Under the pieces are notes generated by a model, which was not told where the DNA came from, ran no database searches, and saw only the letters and a list, made by a program, of their open reading frames with translations. From contig JAGONM010000021.1 of NCBI GenBank assembly GCA_017993055.1, positions 1 through 64,000 of the forward strand: 64,000 nucleotides of DNA, given 5' to 3'. This document shows positions 57,983-64,000 of the stretch, in pieces (position 1 is the first letter of the stretch; the number at the start of each line of letters is the position of its first letter). A program made the position numbers and the translations under genes. Origin of the DNA: Armatimonadota bacterium. Lineage in GTDB: Bacteria > Armatimonadota > UBA5829 > DTJY01.

Positions 57983-59791
57983 CTATGCCCTCCCGAAGAG
58001 TCTGTCAAGGTCGTGGTTGGAGAAGCAGACAACTATCGGCCTGCCGTGCGGGCAGAGGTAGGGGTTGCTTGTGCGACGAAGCTCCTCCACGAGTCGGATC
58101 ATCTCGTCCGCGGCAAGCCGGTCGCCCGCCTTGACTGCCATCTTGCATGCAGTTGTGGTAATGATCGCGTCCCGATGTACGAGCAACCGGCGAGACGCGC
58201 TCATCTCCGTGAGTTCTTCAACGGTGTCCCGCAGAATCTCCTCGTAGTTCTTCTCGGCGATCAGCGCCGGTATGCTTCGAACGAGAAACGCGTCCCTGCC
58301 GAATGACTCGATCTCGAACCCCATCGCCCGCATTTCCTCGAGCCTGCTATCGAGGACCAGCGCTTCCCTGTGACCGAATGTCACCGTGAGCGGCATCATG
58401 AGCCTCTGTGCGCTCAGCTTCTCCTGCATGCCGCTAAGTTGATCGTAGATGACTCGCTCGTGTGCAACATGCTGGTCAATCAGGAGCACTCCCGCTGGAC
58501 TCTGGGCGATAATGTACATATTTCGAGCCTGTCCGATGACCACCGATTCGGACAGAAGGTCCTGTGGGTCGGTGGGTTTCGGTTCGGTTGCACGTGCAGG
58601 TTCAGCGTTTGGAGAGGATGGCAGTTTGGAAGCCTGCATCCGCGTATGCAGGGCTTGTCGGAAGGACTCCAGATCGAGGCATCCGGATCCGGAACCCTGG
58701 GCCTGCGGCGTGGACGACGGAGCGAACGTCGGTCGCTGCACAGATGTTGCCGCCAATGGGATAATATCCGATCCGTCGGGCGCAACGGTGCTCGATGACA
58801 GCGCCTCGCGAATGCTCACTGAGAGCAGGTTGTGAATCTCCCACTCCTTGCTGAACTTGACCTCCATCTTCGTGGGATGAACGTTTACATCCACTATCTG
58901 TGGGTCCACTTCTATGAAAACGACAAGTAGTGGGAACCTCCCCTGCGGCAGGATGCCCCGGTAGGCTTCATCCAGAGCATGTATCAGGTTGCGGTTGCGG
59001 ACGAAGCGCCTGTTGACGAAGAACATCTGCGCAGAGCGGTTCGCTTTGGAGTACGAAGGCCGGGAGACCAAGCCGCTCACGCGGTACGCGCCCGCATCGC
59101 CCGCCACAGGGATGACTGACTCTGCGGCATCCCGACCAAATACGGTGAGCACAGAGTCCACCGGACGGAAGGACTTCGGCGATCGGAGAATCTGCCGATC
59201 ATTGTGCAAGAGAGTGATGTCAGTCTCGCTGTGTGAGACGGCGAACCGGCCGACCAGTTCTGTAATGTGACTCAGCTCGGTCTGCGCGGTCTTCAGAAAC
59301 TTCTGCCTGGCAGGAAGGTTGTAGAAAAGCTCGTGCACCGAAACGCATGTCCCGACCGGCGCTCCTGCATCGGCGACCTCGACAACCTCGCCACCCATGA
59401 CCGCGACCCTTGTTCCGCAGTCGTCGCAGTCCCTGCGCGTGAGAATCTCCGCGCGCGAAACGGAGGCAATGCTGGGCAATGCCTCGCCGCGGAAGCCGAG
59501 GGTTCGTATGTTGAACAGATCGTCGGCTGACCGCAGCTTTGAAGTCGCATGCCTCTGCAGGCAGACAATCGAGTCCTCCCGTGACATGCCGGTCCCGTTG
59601 TCGGTGACGCGGATCAATCGCTTTCCTCCGTCCTGAATCTCGATCCGTATCTCCGCAGAACCCGCATCGAGGGCGTTCTCCACCAGTTCCTTGACAACGG
59701 ACGCCGGACGCTCGATTACCTCGCCGGCCGCAATCTGGTTCGCGGTCGTATCGTCGAGGACGTTGATTATCCGATTCGGGGTTACGGTCAT
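57983..59791 (-). CDS. mutL: DNA mismatch repair protein MutL
   Basis: A GHKL ATPase that connects mismatch recognition by MutS to excision. The 602 residues show IAAGEVIERPASVVKELVEN, LIRVTDNGTGM, LGFRGEALPSIASV and DVNVHPTKMEVKF. The C-terminal endonuclease elements are present but altered: DQHVAHERVIYDQL in place of D-Q-H-A-x2-E-x4-E, then ACKMAVKAGD and CPHGRPIV. A Pro/Ser-rich linker of about 60 residues joins the halves. ATG 59791 fits the family start; the frame is open upstream to a TTG at 59866. Confidence 0.95.
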   Translation of the reverse strand: MTVTPNRIINVLDDTTANQIAAGEVIERPASVVKELVENALDAGSAEIRIEIQDGGKRLIRVTDNGTGMSREDSIVCLQRHATSKLRSADDLFNIRTLGFRGEALPSIASVSRAEILTRRDCDDCGTRVAVMGGEVVEVADAGAPVGTCVSVHELFYNLPARQKFLKTAQTELSHITELVGRFAVSHSETDITLLHNDRQILRSPKSFRPVDSVLTVFGRDAAESVIPVAGDAGAYRVSGLVSRPSYSKANRSAQMFFVNRRFVRNRNLIHALDEAYRGILPQGRFPLLVVFIEVDPQIVDVNVHPTKMEVKFSKEWEIHNLLSVSIREALSSSTVAPDGSDIIPLAATSVQRPTFAPSSTPQAQGSGSGCLDLESFRQALHTRMQASKLPSSPNAEPARATEPKPTDPQDLLSESVVIGQARNMYIIAQSPAGVLLIDQHVAHERVIYDQLSGMQEKLSAQRLMMPLTVTFGHREALVLDSRLEEMRAMGFEIESFGRDAFLVRSIPALIAEKNYEEILRDTVEELTEMSASRRLLVHRDAIITTTACKMAVKAGDRLAADEMIRLVEELRRTSNPYLCPHGRPIVVCFSNHDLDRLFGRA

Positions 59792-59885
59792 AGCAGACCA
59801 CTCTGTCGCAGTATTAGGGGCTCCAACGAGACTTCCCATTGCGCTGTCATTTGGCTCTGAGTCCAATCCATCGTAGCTGTACGGA

Positions 59886-62483
59886 CTATTCTCTCAAGCT
59901 CTTCTGGAGGTCGTAGAGCATAGTCAAGGCCTCGATTGGTGTCATCACGCTGGTATCGAGCGCTTCCAGCTTCTCGATGACGTGATGCGGCTCGGCCTCA
60001 AAGAGCGTGAGTTGCAGCCTCTCAGTGCGCGCCGCCACCCTCACCTCCCGTCCGAGTTGTCCCCTCGACGTCCCGTTGCTCTCCAGCGACCAGAGGACCT
60101 CCTTCGCACGCTCCACGACTTCCTTCGGAAGCCCCGCCAGCTTCGCCACCTGAATCCCGTAACTTCGGTCCGTGCCGCCGGGAACGATCTTCCGAAGCCA
60201 GATCACCCGCTCCTCATCCTCCTTGACGGCAATGCGGTAGTTCTTGATTCCCGGCATCGTGCCTGCGAGGTCATTCAGATGGTGGTAGTGAGTGGCGAAT
60301 AGCGTCTTCGCTCCGATTCCCCGTATGTGCTCCGCGACGGCCCAGGCGATAGATAGGCCGTCGAATGTGCTGGTGCCTCTGCCGATCTCGTCGAGGATGA
60401 TCAGGCTTCGTTCGGTCGCATTGTTCAGTATGTTCGCGGTCTCGGTCATCTCGACCATGAAGGTGCTCTGGCCCGCATGGAGTTCGTCGTGCGCTCCCAC
60501 ACGCGTGAATATCCGGTCCACGACTCCGATTCGAGCGGAGTCTGCCGGGACGAAGGCCCCAATCTGCGCCATCAACGTGATCAGGGCCACCTGTCGCAGA
60601 TATGTTGACTTCCCGGCCATGTTGGGTCCGGTGATGATAAGCAGTTGATTCTCCTCGCAGTCCAGCAAGGTGTCGTTCGGCACGAACGGCTCTCCGGTCT
60701 GAACACGTTCCACTACCGGATGCCTCCCGTTTCGTATCACCAATCCGGGGCCGTCATCCACCTCCGGTTTGCAGTAACGGTTGACCGCCGCTGACTCCGC
60801 GAACGAACAGAGCACGTCGACCTGTGCGACGGCGCCGGCGGCTGCAAGGACTCCTTGGGCCTCTTCGGAGACCCGGTCACGGACTGCGCAGAAGAGATCG
60901 TGCTCGAGTTCGGCAGCGCGATCCTCCGCGCCTAGAACGGCAGCCTCGTATTCCTTGAGTTGCGGCGTTATGAACCGTTCTCCGTTCACCATCGTCTGCT
61001 TCCGAATGTAGTCCTCGGGCACCAACGCAAGATTCGACTTGCTTATCTCAATGTAGTAGCCGAACACCGAGTTATAACCGACCTTCAGTGACCTGATGCC
61101 TGTGCGCTGTCTTTCCTCGGCTTCGAGACTCGCGATCCAGGACTTGCCATCCTTGCTAGCGCCGCGAAGCGTGTCGAGATCGGGATTGAACCCTGCCCTG
61201 ATCACTCCTCCGTCCCTCACGTTGACCGGCGGCTCCTCGACAATGGCGTCACCGATGATCCCCGCCACAGCGTCCAGGCCCGACATAGATGAGCTCAGAC
61301 CATGAAGCAGGTCGTTGGGAGAGATCGAGAGAGAATCCGCGATCTCGGGAAGCGCAAGGACTGAGTCCCGAAGTGCAATGAGGTCGCGAGCATTCGCAGT
61401 CCTCGCGACGGTTCGCGAAATCAACCTCTCCAGGTCGTATACCTTCTGAAGGGATTCCCTGAGGGCGCTGCGAATGAGAAGGTCCTCATGCAGTGCCCCC
61501 ACCGCGTCTAATCGCCCGCGAATCTTCTGAACGTCCAGAAGCGGCTGTTCGAGCCATCTCCTCATCAGGCGCCCGCCCATCGGAGTGACCGTCATGTCGA
61601 GCACTTCGAGTAGGCTACCCTTCTTCGGTCCTTCGAGCAGTGACTGGGTGAGTTCCAGATTCCGTCTGGTCGGCGCATCCAGCACCATGAAACCGGAGGT
61701 CGAGTACGTGCTAAGGGACCGAATATGGGCCAGCGCTGCCGGCTGGGCTGACTCAAGATACCTGAGAACCGAGGCGGCGGCATCGAGGCCCGCAGTGAAG
61801 TCGTCGCAGCCGAATCCCCGTAGGGATGAGGTCTCGAAGTGTTCTAGCAGTACATCACGCGATGTCATGAACCCACCCGGAGAGAATCGGGTGAGTCTGG
61901 CCTTGCACGAGTCCTGAATGCGCTGGGATAGCTCGTCGCACTCTTCCGGGACGAGGACTTCCGCGGGGGCGATCCTGGCAATCTCGTCGAGAAACCGCTG
62001 CTCTGACTGACATCCGGCGATTTGGGTCACGAGAAACTCGCCGGTAGAGATATCTATGACCGCGAGGCCGAATACCTCGCTCCTGAGCACGACCGCCATG
62101 AGGTAGTTGTTGCATCCCGGATCGAGCATTGAGTCCTCGAGTACGGTTCCGGGAGTCACGACTCGGGTCACCTCGCGCTTGACCAGTCCCTTCGCGGACT
62201 TGGTGTCCTCGACCTGGTCGCAGATAGCCACGCGATAGCCTCGAGATATGAGGCGAGCGATATAACGGTCGACGGAATGGTATGGGACTCCGCACATCGG
62301 CATGCGCCCGGACTTGCCGGCATCCCGCGACGTCAGGGTGATTTCCAACTCCTTAGAGGCTATGTGGGCGTCTTCGCCGAACATCTCATAGAAATCGCCG
62401 AGCCGGAACATGAGGATGACGTCCGGGTGCTCCTGCTTGACGGCCGTATACTGCTGGAGCATGGGGGTGAGTCTCGAAGTCAT
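59886..62483 (-). CDS. mutS: DNA mismatch repair protein MutS
   Basis: MutS recognises mismatches and small loops. The 865 residues include the mismatch-wedge motif FYEMFGEDAH near residue 31, the connector and lever domains, Walker A ITGPNMAGKSTYLRQVAL, the ABC Walker B region LIILDEIGRGTSTFDGLS, and the C-terminal helix-turn-helix with a short tail. ATG 62483 follows the miaB stop after one base. It forms an operon miaB-mutS-mutL. Confidence 0.98.
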   Translation of the reverse strand: MTSRLTPMLQQYTAVKQEHPDVILMFRLGDFYEMFGEDAHIASKELEITLTSRDAGKSGRMPMCGVPYHSVDRYIARLISRGYRVAICDQVEDTKSAKGLVKREVTRVVTPGTVLEDSMLDPGCNNYLMAVVLRSEVFGLAVIDISTGEFLVTQIAGCQSEQRFLDEIARIAPAEVLVPEECDELSQRIQDSCKARLTRFSPGGFMTSRDVLLEHFETSSLRGFGCDDFTAGLDAAASVLRYLESAQPAALAHIRSLSTYSTSGFMVLDAPTRRNLELTQSLLEGPKKGSLLEVLDMTVTPMGGRLMRRWLEQPLLDVQKIRGRLDAVGALHEDLLIRSALRESLQKVYDLERLISRTVARTANARDLIALRDSVLALPEIADSLSISPNDLLHGLSSSMSGLDAVAGIIGDAIVEEPPVNVRDGGVIRAGFNPDLDTLRGASKDGKSWIASLEAEERQRTGIRSLKVGYNSVFGYYIEISKSNLALVPEDYIRKQTMVNGERFITPQLKEYEAAVLGAEDRAAELEHDLFCAVRDRVSEEAQGVLAAAGAVAQVDVLCSFAESAAVNRYCKPEVDDGPGLVIRNGRHPVVERVQTGEPFVPNDTLLDCEENQLLIITGPNMAGKSTYLRQVALITLMAQIGAFVPADSARIGVVDRIFTRVGAHDELHAGQSTFMVEMTETANILNNATERSLIILDEIGRGTSTFDGLSIAWAVAEHIRGIGAKTLFATHYHHLNDLAGTMPGIKNYRIAVKEDEERVIWLRKIVPGGTDRSYGIQVAKLAGLPKEVVERAKEVLWSLESNGTSRGQLGREVRVAARTERLQLTLFEAEPHHVIEKLEALDTSVMTPIEALTMLYDLQKSLRE

Positions 62484-62484
62484 T

Positions 62485-63846
62485 TCACTCGATCTCGCCG
62501 CTGAAACCCCACGGGTGAGCCTGGGAAGCGCGCACCATGACCAACTCCCCAGTCAAACCGGGATGAGCCCTGAAGTTTACCGTCTTGTTGCCTCGGGTAT
62601 ATCCTGTCAATCTGGAAGCGTCTCGCTGACTCGGACCCTCCGTCAGCACCTCGAAGGTTTCGCCGACACGCTCCTCATTGCCCCTGAGGGTGATTTCATT
62701 CTGAACGGCGATCAGCTCGACGAGACGCCGTGTCTTCGTTCTGCCGTCCACCTGGTCGTCCATGAGAGCGGCGTCGGTTTCGGGGCGCGGGTTAAAAGCA
62801 AACATGAACGCACCGTTGAAGCCGATGGCCTCAACGAGAGTGACGGTGTTCTCGAACCGCTCGTCCGTCTCACCGGGAAAGCCCACCATGACGTCGGTGG
62901 TCAGGGAAATACCGGGAACGCGCAGTCGCAGCTTGTCAACCAGATCCAGATACTGCTCGGCCGTATACCCTCTTCCCATCCTGCGGAGTATCTCATTGTC
63001 CCCTGACTGCATCGGCAGGTGAAGATGCTCGCAGACCTTCGGCAGCTCGGCAATTGCCTCGATGAGTCTGTCGCTCAAATCCTTGGGATGCGAGGTAGTG
63101 AAGCGTATTCGCTGGAGCCCTTCGACATCGTTCAACTGTTCCAGCAGATCGGTGAAGTCCGTGTCCACCGACTCCCCGCGGTAACTGTTCACATTCTGCC
63201 CAACCAGTGTGACCTCACGACAGCCCTTGTCCACCAATTCCCGAACTTCAGCAACGATCTCGGATGCTGCGCGGCTGCGTTCGGGACCTCGGACACGCGG
63301 GACGATGCAGTAGGTGCAGAAGTTGTCGCAGCCGTACATCACGGGCACGAACATCCTGAGTCCGACATCCCCGATGATTCGTTCGATACAGCAGCAACGT
63401 GAATGACGCGCGCTCGAAGGCCGTTTGCCGTTCCTCAATGGAAGATCGAGCGCCGATGCAAATCCGCGGGAACTTCGCACATCTTCGATGAGAGACGGCA
63501 GTCGCTCAATGTTGGCGGTTCCGAGCACCAGATCTATGAACGGCATCGTCTTTCGCAGCTCCAAGCCGTCTCTCTGTGCCATACATCCGCACACGCCGAT
63601 GATCAGATTCGGTTTCTCCTGCTTGAGAAGCCTGAGTTCGCCGAGTCTGCTCCGAACCTTCTGCTCCGGTTTCTCCCGAACGGAGCATGTATTGAGGACG
63701 ACGATATCGGCGTCCATCGGATCATTCGTAGAGCTGAATCCTGCTCGGGCAAGGAGATTCGCCATCTGCGTGGAGTCGTCCTCGTTCATCTGACAACCCC
63801 ACGTCATGATCATGAACTTGGTTTGATGCTGCTGAGTGAAGGCCAT
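62485..63846 (-). CDS. miaB: tRNA-2-methylthio-N6-dimethylallyladenosine synthase MiaB
   Basis: A radical SAM methylthiotransferase that modifies A37 of tRNAs reading UNN codons. The 453 residues have the three cysteines of the first cluster (TWGCQMNEDD, VVLNTCSVREK, GVCGCMAQR). The radical SAM cluster is MYGCDNFCTYCIVPRVRG, and the protein ends in a TRAM domain. The linker before the radical SAM motif contains an odd run of three Cys (SRCCCIERI). ATG 63846 is chosen because a -10 box covers the alternative ATG at 63870. It leads the mutS-mutL operon. Confidence 0.96.
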   Translation of the reverse strand: MAFTQQHQTKFMIMTWGCQMNEDDSTQMANLLARAGFSSTNDPMDADIVVLNTCSVREKPEQKVRSRLGELRLLKQEKPNLIIGVCGCMAQRDGLELRKTMPFIDLVLGTANIERLPSLIEDVRSSRGFASALDLPLRNGKRPSSARHSRCCCIERIIGDVGLRMFVPVMYGCDNFCTYCIVPRVRGPERSRAASEIVAEVRELVDKGCREVTLVGQNVNSYRGESVDTDFTDLLEQLNDVEGLQRIRFTTSHPKDLSDRLIEAIAELPKVCEHLHLPMQSGDNEILRRMGRGYTAEQYLDLVDKLRLRVPGISLTTDVMVGFPGETDERFENTVTLVEAIGFNGAFMFAFNPRPETDAALMDDQVDGRTKTRRLVELIAVQNEITLRGNEERVGETFEVLTEGPSQRDASRLTGYTRGNKTVNFRAHPGLTGELVMVRASQAHPWGFSGEIE

Positions 63847-63868
63847 TGTGCAACCAACCTCTGCGAGC

Positions 63869-63898
63869 ATTATAGCGTAATCTGGGTGCGTGAATCAA
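63869..63898 (-). promoter_or_regulatory. Promoter of miaB-mutS-mutL
   Basis: TTGATT (63898-63893), an 18-base spacer and TATAAT (63874-63869) on the minus strand. The expected transcript start is near 63862, about 16 bases before ATG 63846. The -10 overlaps an upstream in-frame ATG, which argues against that start. Confidence 0.75.
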
Positions 63899-63962
63899 AT
63901 GCGGCTGATGCCGGGGGCTGTGTGGTGAGGAGTAGACGCCGATAGGCGCCGCGAATATAGGA

Positions 63963-63986
63963 GGCGGCGAACCGAAGCCCGCCGCC
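63963..63986. other. GC hairpin near the window end
   Basis: GGCGGCG (63963-63969) and CGCCGCC (63980-63986) form a seven-base-pair stem with a ten-base loop. No T tract is seen on either side. It could end a gene outside the window; nothing else in 63899-64000 could be assigned. Confidence 0.35.
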
Positions 63987-64000
63987 ACAAGGATCGGACT

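Overview
The window is gene-dense, GC-rich chromosomal DNA from a free-living diderm bacterium. Visible support for an outer membrane is a secreted Ig-plus-beta-strand protein ending in phenylalanine (7369-9318) and many Sec or Tat signal peptides. A giant repeat-built surface protein, Tat-exported Gfo/Idh and sugar-isomerase proteins, a two-subunit GcvP and the mixture of housekeeping genes would fit an Armatimonadota-like lineage. That placement is an inference; no rRNA gene is present to settle it. No CRISPR array, insertion sequence, prophage or toxin-antitoxin locus was seen.

Layout. 1-9318 (+): an envelope island with the 3' part of a repeat surface protein, two tandem paralogous secreted proteins and an Ig/beta-strand protein. 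9399-15235: uvrB, then a Zn-alcohol dehydrogenase and a PilZ-like protein on the minus strand, then mnmG. 15242-19410 (+): a sugar-metabolism run (cytosolic TIM-barrel isomerase, URO-D-family protein, Tat-exported Gfo/Idh oxidoreductase, Tat-exported isomerase) closed by a strong terminator. 19583-25180 (+): uvrA, uvrC, ogt and a small membrane protein. 25190-31512 (+): rapZ, a membrane-anchored yvcK, gap-pgk-tpiA and a DUF72 gene. 31519-32048: a gene-poor stretch with a groES remnant and the guaA promoter. 32049-36352 (+): guaA-hpt, rho, and a DUF151 nuclease. 36473-45594 (-): a response regulator and small membrane protein, preceded by an eight-gene operon (glycosyltransferase, alpha/alpha-barrel protein, homocysteine methyltransferase, gcvT, gcvH, gcvPA, gcvPB, lipM). 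45811-49109: a nucleoside phosphorylase, pilT, a secreted protein, tRNA-Ala, a lone RAM-domain protein and tRNA-Sec. 49186-63846 (-): HD-GYP, selA, TPR and secreted proteins, then miaB-mutS-mutL followed by three envelope or carbohydrate genes.

How the genes work together. GcvT, GcvH and the two GcvP subunits make 5,10-methylene-THF from glycine; LipM, translationally coupled at the operon end, can supply the lipoyl group to GcvH, and the homocysteine methyltransferase links to methionine. SelA and tRNA-Sec show that selenocysteine is made, but selB, selD and a selenoprotein were not found here. Repair genes are unusually concentrated (uvrB, uvrA-uvrC, ogt, mutS-mutL).

Regulation. Sigma70-type promoters can be read directly, many with a 17-bp spacer. 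Several -35 boxes contain the stop codon of the gene in front, and at least one promoter appears to give a leaderless mRNA. The most unusual items are the envelope island with its paralogous pair, the swapped inverted repeats between gap and pgk, the beheaded groES, and the fusion of a glycan module to the glycine-cleavage operon. I did not find a clearly new defence or mobile system.
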